NCBI GenBank assembly: GCA_031284585.1
Contig: JAITXT010000005.1
Span: 1 to 39,407 of the forward strand
DNA: 39,407 nt
Reading direction: 5' to 3'
From: Acholeplasmatales bacterium
GTDB lineage: Bacteria; Bacillota_I; Bacilli_A; Acholeplasmatales; Acholeplasmataceae
This document shows positions 8,404 to 15,673 of the stretch, piece by piece; position 1 is the first letter of the stretch, and every line of letters begins with the position of its first letter. A program made the position numbers and the translations under genes. The notes beneath the pieces are model-generated. The model saw nothing but the letters and a program-made list of their open reading frames with translations. It did not search any database and had not been told where the DNA came from.

Positions 8404-8973
8404 ATGAAATTAGAAGTAATTGGGAAAGAAAAATACGAAGTAAGCGAAAGTGAAAAGGCTTTTGCGGAAAAGGCATTTGCAAAAGTATTGAGAATTTTTC
8501 ATAAGGATATCAATACTGATGTAAAAGTAATCATTAAAAAAGTATTTAAAGAATACAAGGTTGAGGCAAGCGTTACTGCCTTAGGCGAGATTATTCGATC
8601 TGAAGTTATCGCAAAAGACCTCTTCAAGGCTTTAACAGAAACTAGTGATAAAATAGTTTCGCAAATCAAAAAAGTTAAAGGAAAAGTAAAAAATAAATTT
8701 AATAGAGTTGGAATTAAAGAAGTATATACAGAAGAATTTGAAAGAGAATCTCAAGTTTCTTCACCAGAAGTTGATATAATTGATGGAATTAAAGTGAGAA
8801 CTAAAGTTAGAGATCTACGTCCTATTAGTCTAGAAGATGCAATATATCAAATGGAACTTACAGGACATCCTTTCTATCTTTATTATGATAAAGAAATAGA
8901 AAGAGTTGCTGTAGTATATAAAAGACTTGATGGTGCATATGCAACCTTAGAGGCTAATGTAATTAAAGATTAG
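8404..8973 (+). CDS. hpf: ribosome hibernation promoting factor, long form
   Basis: A 189-residue protein. The N-terminal domain (about 1-100) is the 30S-binding alpha/beta fold, and the C-terminal domain (about 125-185) contains RTKVRDLRPISLEDAIYQM, HPFYLYYD and VYKRLDGAYATLE, the dimerisation domain of long HPF. In stationary phase long HPF binds the 30S subunit and pairs ribosomes into inactive 100S dimers. A strong AAGGGGAGGG site precedes the ATG. Convergent with the ABC-F gene, with 19 bases between. Confidence 0.93.
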   Translation: MKLEVIGKEKYEVSESEKAFAEKAFAKVLRIFHKDINTDVKVIIKKVFKEYKVEASVTALGEIIRSEVIAKDLFKALTETSDKIVSQIKKVKGKVKNKFNRVGIKEVYTEEFERESQVSSPEVDIIDGIKVRTKVRDLRPISLEDAIYQMELTGHPFYLYYDKEIERVAVVYKRLDGAYATLEANVIKD

Positions 8974-8992
8974 TTTTAAAAATATAGATAAT

Positions 8993-10450
8993 TTATAAAG
9001 TTAAAGTTTTAATATTTAATTCACTTAAAAAACTTTCATCGTGTTCAATAACGATTAAAGTAATTTTGGTTTCTTTAATTAAATTTTCAATTTGAATTCT
9101 TGAAAAAATATCAATATTATTGAGTGGTTCATCCCATAGGTATATATTCGCACTTTTTGAAAGTGAAATTGCTAATGCTATTTTCTTTTTTTCTCCAAGC
9201 GAAAAACTGCTAGTTTCTTTTGTAAATAATTCCTCTGGAAAATTAAATTTAGATAAGATAGTACAAAAAGATGAATAATCAATATTCTCTTTATTAATAA
9301 TGTCTTTTATAGTACCAGAAAATTCAGGAATTTGGGGTACATAAGATATTTTTAGATCATTAGGAATTGAAAGAGAATTATTTAATTCCCTGTTTAATAT
9401 TTTAATTAGGGTAGATTTTCCAGATCCATTATTCCCAGAAATTAATAAAATTTCACCTACTTTTAAATTAATGCTAACATTTGAAAAAATATTTTTCTTT
9501 TGATCATAGGAATAACTTAGATTACTTATATTAAATATATCTTTTTGTCTAAATGGCTCATAGTTTATCTTTAATTTTTGAGTCTCTTCAACATCTTTTA
9601 GTAATGATTTCTTTGTCTCTTTTTTAGAATCAATCATTTTCTCAATTGATTTTGCTCTTCGCATTAACTTTTCGGCTTTATGACCTAAAAAGCCTTTATC
9701 AACATGGCCATCTCCATATTTTTCCTTTTCAGCTTTTTCACTAAATCCTTTCCTAATCTTAAACGCATTATCTAATCTTAGGATTTCGGATTTAATTTTT
9801 TGATTTTCCTTAATTTCAAAATTATCTTTTCTTTCTTTATTTTGATACCAAGTTGAAAAATTACCTTTAGTGAGAAGAATCTCATTTTTACCAAGATAGA
9901 CTACATGATCAATTACTGCATCTAAAAAGTTTCTTAAATGGGAAACAACAATAAATCCTTGTTTATTTTTAAGATAGTTCGAAACTGTTATTATTCCTTT
10001 TTTATCTAAATGGTTCGTTGGTTCATCAATTAACAAGAAATTATTATCATTTAGAAATAAACAAGCTAACAAAATCTTATTTTTTAATCCAGAACTCAAA
10101 ATTTTAAAATTACTATCTAAAACATCTAAATCTATTTGGAGTAGATTAAGTTCTCTTTCAAGTTTCCATTTTAGAAAATTAGGATATAGGTCTTCTATGA
10201 CTTCAAGAGTAGACTTGTTCTCATCTAGTATCACTTGAGGGTAATATGAAAAATCTAGTTCGGTAATGATCCTCCCTTGATATTCTAGTTCGTGGTTTAA
10301 AATTTTAAGCAGAGTTGTTTTACCCCTACCATTACGACCTATAAGACCTAATTTATAATTTGAAGATATCACAAGTGATAAATTATCAAACAACTTAAAA
10401 GAACTACCGGGATAGGAAAACGATAAATTATTAATTGAAATGTACGACAT
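8993..10450 (-). CDS. ABC-F ribosome-protection ATPase, Lsa/Vga-like
   Basis: A 485-residue cytoplasmic protein with two ABC domains and no membrane segment. NBD1 has Walker A GRNGRGKTT (38-46), signature LSSGLKNK and Walker B FLLIDEPTNHLD. NBD2 has GNNGSGKST (339-347), FSLGEKKK and IYLWDEPLNNID. The interdomain linker (about 195-300), the part that reaches into the peptidyl transferase centre, contains DKGFLGHKAEKLMRRAKSIE, close to the Lsa pattern, and the length fits the Lsa/Vga group. By family knowledge these proteins displace lincosamides, pleuromutilins and streptogramin A from the ribosome; resistance here is inference. The ATG follows AAGGAGG and the gene sits behind a short leader peptide, as in known antibiotic-inducible ABC-F genes. 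Confidence 0.85.
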   Translation of the reverse strand: MSYISINNLSFSYPGSSFKLFDNLSLVISSNYKLGLIGRNGRGKTTLLKILNHELEYQGRIITELDFSYYPQVILDENKSTLEVIEDLYPNFLKWKLERELNLLQIDLDVLDSNFKILSSGLKNKILLACLFLNDNNFLLIDEPTNHLDKKGIITVSNYLKNKQGFIVVSHLRNFLDAVIDHVVYLGKNEILLTKGNFSTWYQNKERKDNFEIKENQKIKSEILRLDNAFKIRKGFSEKAEKEKYGDGHVDKGFLGHKAEKLMRRAKSIEKMIDSKKETKKSLLKDVEETQKLKINYEPFRQKDIFNISNLSYSYDQKKNIFSNVSINLKVGEILLISGNNGSGKSTLIKILNRELNNSLSIPNDLKISYVPQIPEFSGTIKDIINKENIDYSSFCTILSKFNFPEELFTKETSSFSLGEKKKIALAISLSKSANIYLWDEPLNNIDIFSRIQIENLIKETKITLIVIEHDESFLSELNIKTLTL

Positions 10451-10469
10451 ATATTAACCTCCTTGAATA

Positions 10470-10496
10470 TTAAGATAGTTTAACTGTCAATTTCAT
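10470..10496 (-). CDS. candidate eight-codon leader peptide before the ABC-F gene
   Basis: The minus strand has GGAGGA (plus 10501-10506), four bases, then ATG and the frame MKLTVKLS ending in TAA at 10470. The ABC-F ribosome binding site begins a few bases later. A short frame with its own strong Shine-Dalgarno between promoter and resistance gene is the usual layout of ribosome-stalling attenuation. A partial inverted repeat (GACAGTT / AACTATC) lies inside the frame. The frame and its site are seen; regulation is inferred. Confidence 0.55.
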   Translation of the reverse strand: MKLTVKLS

Positions 10497-10518
10497 TTCT
10501 TCCTCCAATTTATTTTTA

Positions 10519-10527
10519 ATTATAACA
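10519..10527 (-). promoter_or_regulatory. extended -10 promoter of the ABC-F gene
   Basis: The minus strand reads TGTTATAAT, a full TGnTATAAT element. Transcription would begin near 10512, giving a leader of about 60 bases that contains the leader peptide and both ribosome binding sites. Confidence 0.6.
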
Positions 10528-10569
10528 AAAGAATAAAATCTTTTTATATTTTGGGTTTTTTTACATAAT

Positions 10570-10575
10570 TATAAT
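10570..10575 (+). promoter_or_regulatory. -10 element of the metal-exporter gene
   Basis: TATAAT with a T-rich upstream region and no clear -35. Transcription should start near 10582. It runs divergently to the ABC-F promoter about 50 bases away. An in-frame ATG sits at 10582, six bases after the hexamer. Confidence 0.5.
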
Positions 10576-10628
10576 AAGATAATGATTGATAATCTAATTT
10601 TTTATAAAAGGAATTATAATATATATGA

Positions 10629-10652
10629 ATATATGAGCAATTGTTCATATAT
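10629..10652 (+). promoter_or_regulatory. ArsR/SmtB-type operator palindrome
   Basis: A 24-base inverted repeat, centred between 10640 and 10641, with 12-base arms and one mismatch. Its core ATATGAGCAATTGTTCATAT matches the TGAA/TTCA-type sites bound by SmtB, CzrA and CadC. It ends just before the AAGGAG ribosome binding site of the exporter gene, about 50-70 bases after the predicted transcription start, so a bound repressor would block elongation. The sensor encoded at 5201-5494 is the obvious candidate. Confidence 0.75.
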
Positions 10653-10665
10653 AAGGAGATATATT

Positions 10666-12720
10666 ATGTATAAATATAAATTAAAGGGTTTAGATTGTCC
10701 AGTTTGCGCTAAAGAAATTGAAGAAAAATTAAATGAACTTAAATATAAAATTATCATAGATTACTCTAAAAAATCTATTATTTCGGATGAAGAAATAGAT
10801 ATTGATTTATTAAACAATAAATTAAAGAAAATAGAACCAGGTGTAAAAGTAGTTACAAAAGAAGAAAATGAAAATTTATTCAAGATAATTAAAATAGTAA
10901 CTAGTGCTATTCTATTAATTAGTGCTTTCTTTTTGGAAGATTATATTGTCTTATTTTATGTTTTTGGAAGTCTAGCCTATCTTATAGCTGGATATAATGT
11001 AATTATTAAAGCTTTATTTAATATTAGACATGGTAAAATATTCGATGAGAATTTTCTAATGCTAATCGCATCTTTAGGTGCATTTTTCTTAGGTGATTTA
11101 GTAGAAGCAGGAGAAGTAATGGTTCTTTATTCATTAGGTGAATATTTACAAGATTTAGCGGTTAGTAAATCAAGACAAAATATCAAAGGATTACTTGATT
11201 TAAATTTGACTAATGCAACTGCAGTTATTAATGATACTTTAGTTGAAAAAGATTATTTAGATATTGTTATTGGAGATACTTTATTAGTTAAAAAAGGAGA
11301 AAAAATCGCCTTTGATAGTATTTTATTATCAAGTAGTGCCACTCTTGATACTAGATTAATTACAGGAGAAAGCCTACCAGTTGAAAAAGCCCAGGATGAA
11401 CTACTAGTTAGTGGATCCATTAATATGGATAATCCTATTTATGTTAAAGTTGTTAAAGAATTTAAAGATTCAACGATTGAAAGACTTAGAGCCTTTATTG
11501 AAGATTCAAATAATTATCAAAGTAAAAAAGAAAAAATAATTAGTAAGTTTGCAGCTATTTATACACCAATTGTTTGCTTTCTAGCTGTTCTTGTAGCATT
11601 CTTTGTTCCTTTTATTGTAAGTTTAATAACTAAGGATAATTATCTCGATTTAGTTCTTACTCATGATGGATTCCTTTATAAGGCTCTTTTATTCTTAGTT
11701 ATTTCTTGTCCATGTGCAATTGTTCTATCGGTTCCTCTAACCTATTTTTCAGCTATTGGTACTATATCGAGAAGAGGACTTCTCGTAAAAAATGGTGAAT
11801 CAATTGAAGAAATTGCAGGTGCTAACATGATTGTTTTAGATAAAACAGGAACTTTAACAGAAGGGATTTTTGTTTTAAAAGAAGTTATTTCTTATGGTTT
11901 AGAAAAAGATTTCTTAGTAGCAATCGCATCTTCTCTAGAAGCATTATCAGTTCATCCAATAAGTGCGGCTTTTAAAAATTTAAATTTTAATTTAAAAGTT
12001 AGTGATTTTAAGGAAGTAACAGGAAAAGGAATTTCTGGTGTGATTGATGGAACTAAGTATTATATTGGTTCAAAAAAAATGCTTAAAGATTTAGAAATTC
12101 TAGAACCAAAAGAAAGAGATGAAATATATCTTGTCAAGGAGAAAGAAGTAATAGGTGTCTTGATAGTAAGAGATAAATTAAGAGACAATTCCAAAGAATT
12201 TATTAAATTATTACAAAAAGATAAATATAAAGTAGTAATTTTATCTGGAGATAGTAAAAAGGTTGTCCAAGAAGTAGCTAGTGAACTTGGTATTAGTGAT
12301 TATAGATATGAATTACTTCCAGAAGATAAATTAAATATTATTGAAGAATATAGGGAAAAAGGAAATAAAGTTTTATATGTTGGGGATGGAATTAACGATC
12401 TAGCTGCTTTTGTTAAAGCAGATGTAGGAATAGCTATTGGTCTGCAAGGAATAGATGCTACAGTTGAGGTTGCGGATTCAGTATTAGTAAGTAATAATAT
12501 CTTAAAAGTTTTTGAAACTATTAAATTATCTATTTCCGCAAAACAAAAGATTACTCAAAACATTATTTTTGCTATTTCATTCAAATTTATTTTCCTTGCT
12601 TTATCATTATTTAATCTTTTACCAATGACTTTTGCGGTTTTATCAGATGTTGGAGTGCTCCTCCTTTGTATTCTAAATTCATTATTATTATTTATTAATA
12701 AACCACTTAAGAAAAAATAA
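10666..12720 (+). CDS. P1B-2 type Zn2+/Cd2+ exporting ATPase
   Basis: A 684-residue membrane pump. The N-terminal metal-binding domain has GLDCPVC (Cys11, Cys14). The transmembrane metal site is SCPCA, the phosphorylation site is DKTGTLT, the nucleotide domain has SVHPIS, and the hinge motif is GDGINDLAAF. The last two membrane helices carry the lysine of ISFKFIF and the aspartate of LSDVGVLLLCILN, the residues that mark zinc/cadmium/lead (ZntA/CadA) pumps rather than copper pumps. It should expel Zn2+ or Cd2+ from the cytoplasm. I chose the ATG at 10666 because AAGGAG lies eight bases upstream and the GLDCPVC domain begins at once. An in-frame ATG at 10582 would add 28 residues encoded through the operator; this looks like leader sequence. 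Confidence 0.9.
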   Translation: MYKYKLKGLDCPVCAKEIEEKLNELKYKIIIDYSKKSIISDEEIDIDLLNNKLKKIEPGVKVVTKEENENLFKIIKIVTSAILLISAFFLEDYIVLFYVFGSLAYLIAGYNVIIKALFNIRHGKIFDENFLMLIASLGAFFLGDLVEAGEVMVLYSLGEYLQDLAVSKSRQNIKGLLDLNLTNATAVINDTLVEKDYLDIVIGDTLLVKKGEKIAFDSILLSSSATLDTRLITGESLPVEKAQDELLVSGSINMDNPIYVKVVKEFKDSTIERLRAFIEDSNNYQSKKEKIISKFAAIYTPIVCFLAVLVAFFVPFIVSLITKDNYLDLVLTHDGFLYKALLFLVISCPCAIVLSVPLTYFSAIGTISRRGLLVKNGESIEEIAGANMIVLDKTGTLTEGIFVLKEVISYGLEKDFLVAIASSLEALSVHPISAAFKNLNFNLKVSDFKEVTGKGISGVIDGTKYYIGSKKMLKDLEILEPKERDEIYLVKEKEVIGVLIVRDKLRDNSKEFIKLLQKDKYKVVILSGDSKKVVQEVASELGISDYRYELLPEDKLNIIEEYREKGNKVLYVGDGINDLAAFVKADVGIAIGLQGIDATVEVADSVLVSNNILKVFETIKLSISAKQKITQNIIFAISFKFIFLALSLFNLLPMTFAVLSDVGVLLLCILNSLLLFINKPLKKK

Positions 12721-12846
12721 ATTATATTTAGAAAAATTAGTATTTAATCACTATATTGTGTAGTTAAATTAATGTTTTTAGTATTAAATTATCATTTTTT
12801 TGATGAATCTTTTAAGAGCATATTTTAAAATTTACTTATGAATATG

Positions 12847-12855
12847 TGATATAAT
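12847..12855 (+). promoter_or_regulatory. extended -10 promoter of a small RNA
   Basis: TGATATAAT, the same element as before uvrC and the HAD gene at 17664. The predicted start (about 12861-12863) coincides with the first base of a long terminal stem and no open frame follows. Confidence 0.6.
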
Positions 12856-12860
12856 TTTTC

Positions 12861-13026
12861 GTGTGAGAGAGACACCTCCGAGGGAATTTCCTTAAATGGA
12901 AGTTCTAACAAATTCAAATGATTCCATGTGTTTTTAGGCTTTCTCTCTCACATCTTTACTATTTAGTTAATATATACTTGTAAACTACATAAAAAATAAT
13001 AAAAAGGGATGAAATTCCCTTTTTTA
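12861..13026 (+). ncRNA. unidentified structured small RNA
   Basis: From the predicted start to the terminator is about 165 bases with no credible coding frame. The first part closes on itself: TGTGAGAGAGA (12862-12872) pairs perfectly with TCTCTCTCACA (12942-12952). Inside, CCT and AGG (12936-12938) can extend the stem, and ATGGAA (12896-12901) pairs with TTCCAT (12922-12927) as an apical hairpin. The 5' internal strand carries CACCTCC (12873-12879), the same as the anti-Shine-Dalgarno core of 16S rRNA. The overall form (closing stem, open middle, apical hairpin) is loosely like a short 6S RNA, but I recognise no known family. Identity unknown; existence inferred from promoter, fold and terminator together. 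Confidence 0.6.
13001..13026 (+). terminator. intrinsic terminator of the small RNA
   Basis: AAAAAGGGA (13001-13009), a six-base loop, then TCCCTTTTT (13016-13024) and further T. It separates the small RNA from the uvrC promoter. Confidence 0.85.
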
Positions 13027-13100
13027 TTACAAATTTTAAAAAAATGTAAAAACTATTTTATCAATATTTTTAACTTGATAATTACATATTTTTAACTGTG

Positions 13101-13109
13101 TGATATAAT
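13101..13109 (+). promoter_or_regulatory. extended -10 promoter giving a leaderless uvrC mRNA
   Basis: TGATATAAT ends at 13109 and the uvrC ATG begins at 13116, six bases later. Since RNA synthesis starts about seven bases after a -10 element, the first base of the mRNA should be the A of the ATG. No Shine-Dalgarno sequence is present. Confidence 0.65.
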
Positions 13110-13115
13110 TTTATT

Positions 13116-14858
13116 ATGGAAGAATTAATAGTAGAGAAATTAAGAACCATACCTAATAGTCCTGGTTGTTATTTAATGAAAGCAAAGGACGGAAAAGTTA
13201 TTTATGTCGGGAAAGCTAAAAATTTATATAATCGTGTACATTCTTATTTTACTGGTGTACATACTGGAAAGACTTATCTTTTAGTTAATGAAGTTAAAGA
13301 TTTTTCGTATATAGTAACTAATTCAAACAAAGAAGCTTTTATTTTGGAGTTAAATTTAATCAAAGAATATAATCCTCATTACAATATATTATTAATAGAC
13401 GATAAAACTTATCCCTATATATGTCTTAGTAAAGAGAAATATCCAGTTTGTTACATAAGCAGAAAAAGAAACAAAAAAGATAAATATTTTGGCCCTTATC
13501 CTGATGTTACAAAAGCTAGGGAGACATTAGAAATAATTAAAAATGTCTTCCATTTTAGAAAGTGTATTAAAATTCCTAAAACCACATGTTTATACTATGA
13601 CATAGGTTTATGTCTTGCTCCTTGTATTAATAAGGACGTTGATTATAGCGAAGAAATAAGTAAGTTATCTTCTTTTTTAAAAGGAAATAATACTACGATT
13701 CTTCAAGATCTAACTTTGAAGATGGAAACCTATTCTAAAAATTTAGAATTTGAAAAAGCGTTAGAATATAAAAAGATGATAGAATCAATAAAAGCATCCG
13801 TTGAAAAACAAATAATCTCATTATCTGATAACAAAGATCGAGATTTTATTGGATATGTATATGAAGCAGGTGATTTAGCTATTAATATTCTAATCATGAG
13901 AGGTGGTAAAATAATAGGTAACCATTTTGAAGTTCAGTTTTACTATCTTGATTATCTTGATACTTTAATTACCTACTTAGAGACTTATTATAGTGGATTA
14001 AAGCCAGATGAAATAGTAGTAGATGAAGAAATAGGTCACCAAGAATTCATTGATTTAAATAACTATATGGTTGTTCCTGTTAAAGGAACAAAAAAAGAAA
14101 TACTAAATCTTTCTTTTGAAAATGCAAAAGTATCTTTAAAAAACAATAGACAGTTATCGGTAAATAAAAGTGAACGTACTAAAAAGGCAGTTCAAGAATT
14201 AGAAGAAATAGTAGGAACTGAGGTAGATAGAATCGATATATTTGATAATGCTCAACTTTTTGGTACCGCTCAAGTATCCGCAATGGTAGTTTTTAAAAAT
14301 AGAGAATTAAGAAAAGAATTGTATAGAAAATATAAGATAAGTTCTAGGAAAAATGATGACTTAGATGCGATGAGGGAAGTAATATATAGAAGATACCAAA
14401 GAATGCTTTTTGAAAAAAGCGAAGTACCTTCTCTTATTTTAGTGGACGGTGCAGAGAATCAAATTAATGTATGTATAGGAATACTACGTGATTTAAATTT
14501 AAATATTAAAGTAGCAGGATTAAAGAAAAATGAAATGCATAAATTAACAAGTCTAGTCTATGAAGAAAGAGAATATAAACTAGATATTCATCAAGAACTC
14601 TTTAGGTTTCTTCTTAGTTTAAGTGAAGAAGTTCATAGATTCGCCATAACTTATCATAAAAATGTTAGAAGTGTGGAACTCAAAAAGAGTTTTCTTGATG
14701 GGATAGAAGGTATTGGTCCAAATAGGAAGAAAGCCTTATTAACTTATTTTAAGAATTTAGATGAGATGAAGAATGCAGAAATAGAGGAATTTATGAAATT
14801 AAGAATTCCTGAAGAGGTAGCTATTAGATTAAAGAGGGTATTAGAATGCGTGAAATAA
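13116..14858 (+). CDS. uvrC: UvrABC excinuclease subunit C
   Basis: Makes both incisions around bulky DNA lesions in nucleotide excision repair. The 580 residues contain the GIY-YIG domain (IPNSPGCYLMKAKDG then KVIYVGKAKNL, residues about 12-38), a UvrB-binding helical segment (about 200-230, LEFEKALEYKKMIESI), the RNase H-like endonuclease half with ILVDGAENQINV, and C-terminal helix-hairpin-helix motifs (GIEGIGPNRKKALL). The ATG at 13116 is the only start that keeps the N-terminus intact and it lacks a ribosome binding site, consistent with a leaderless message. It overlaps the next gene by 13 bases, so the two should be translated together. Confidence 0.95.
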   Translation: MEELIVEKLRTIPNSPGCYLMKAKDGKVIYVGKAKNLYNRVHSYFTGVHTGKTYLLVNEVKDFSYIVTNSNKEAFILELNLIKEYNPHYNILLIDDKTYPYICLSKEKYPVCYISRKRNKKDKYFGPYPDVTKARETLEIIKNVFHFRKCIKIPKTTCLYYDIGLCLAPCINKDVDYSEEISKLSSFLKGNNTTILQDLTLKMETYSKNLEFEKALEYKKMIESIKASVEKQIISLSDNKDRDFIGYVYEAGDLAINILIMRGGKIIGNHFEVQFYYLDYLDTLITYLETYYSGLKPDEIVVDEEIGHQEFIDLNNYMVVPVKGTKKEILNLSFENAKVSLKNNRQLSVNKSERTKKAVQELEEIVGTEVDRIDIFDNAQLFGTAQVSAMVVFKNRELRKELYRKYKISSRKNDDLDAMREVIYRRYQRMLFEKSEVPSLILVDGAENQINVCIGILRDLNLNIKVAGLKKNEMHKLTSLVYEEREYKLDIHQELFRFLLSLSEEVHRFAITYHKNVRSVELKKSFLDGIEGIGPNRKKALLTYFKNLDEMKNAEIEEFMKLRIPEEVAIRLKRVLECVK

Positions 14859-15673
14859 TATACGAAATAGTAAGAAATAATAAATATTTCTATGTAATTA
14901 GAGATGGAATCAAAGAATGTTTTTATTTGTATCCTAAACATAGAGAACTAATTCAAAAATTATTAAGAAAAGGAATGGTTATGGATTTTGAAGTAAGCGA
15001 ACCAGAACTAAAAAATGATTTAATTTTTAGACCTGTTAAATCTATTTCTAGAATCTTTGATGGGAAAAATAATCGTATCTTATTTGATATAAGTGATATT
15101 AGAAAAGGAATTATTGATATACTATCTTCTGATAAATATTATCTATTTACAGATTTTGAGATGACTATGCCTATTTATAAAGGTCCTTTTAATGCAGAAA
15201 TTATTGAAGCAGGTTTAATACTTTCTAAACCCAAAGGTGAGATAATATTAAGTGAAAGAATCTATATTTATCCAAAGAGTATAAAAGCTCTAAATCGTAG
15301 AACTATGAAATTTTTAGATTTAGATGTAGATCTCTATTCAGAACATGCTGTAAACTTTGATGATTTTTACAATAGAATTAGTGAAATTATTGAGTTATAT
15401 CATCCCTCATTTGTTGTATGGGGAGATTTTGATTACACAACGCTTCTTAGGTCTCTACAAACTAATAAAAAAGATATTATTATAAAAAAAGAAGATTTCA
15501 TAAATTTACTTAAAATTTATAAAAACTTCTTTAGTTTGGCATCGGATGTGGGTTTATTTAAAGCTTATGAATTGATAAGTAATGAGACCCTAGAAGAACA
15601 AAAGCATGATGCTTTAGATGATGCTTTTACTACTAAAAAAATATTTGATAAAATCGTAAATTATAAATTTTAG
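14846..15673 (+). CDS. DEDDh 3'-5' exonuclease-like protein
   Basis: A 275-residue protein. Residues from about 98 on form an exonuclease of the RNase T/DnaQ type: FTDFEMTM supplies D103 and E105, WGDFDYTT supplies the middle aspartate (about 194-196), and HDALDDA supplies H254 and D259. All acidic metal ligands and the histidine are present, so it should be active on DNA or RNA. The first 95 residues are a charged domain I do not recognise. The start overlaps the end of uvrC by 13 bases, which suggests a repair-linked role. Its end overlaps RNase J (opposite strand) by 4 bases. Close in style to KapD/YprB-like nucleases; the substrate is unknown. Confidence 0.75.
   Translation: MREIIYEIVRNNKYFYVIRDGIKECFYLYPKHRELIQKLLRKGMVMDFEVSEPELKNDLIFRPVKSISRIFDGKNNRILFDISDIRKGIIDILSSDKYYLFTDFEMTMPIYKGPFNAEIIEAGLILSKPKGEIILSERIYIYPKSIKALNRRTMKFLDLDVDLYSEHAVNFDDFYNRISEIIELYHPSFVVWGDFDYTTLLRSLQTNKKDIIIKKEDFINLLKIYKNFFSLASDVGLFKAYELISNETLEEQKHDALDDAFTTKKIFDKIVNYKF

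Noticed and set aside
10582-10665. N-terminal extension of the P-ATPase from the ATG at 10582
   Set aside because: It reads through the operator palindrome and ribosome binding site, and the added 28 residues are not like a metal-binding domain. Retained only as a possible second start.
12861-12953. SRP (4.5S) RNA, 6S RNA or a uvrC riboswitch
   Set aside because: There is no GGAA-capped helix 8 motif of SRP RNA. 6S RNA is longer, with a larger bubble. A terminator and a separate promoter separate the RNA from uvrC, so it is not a leader.
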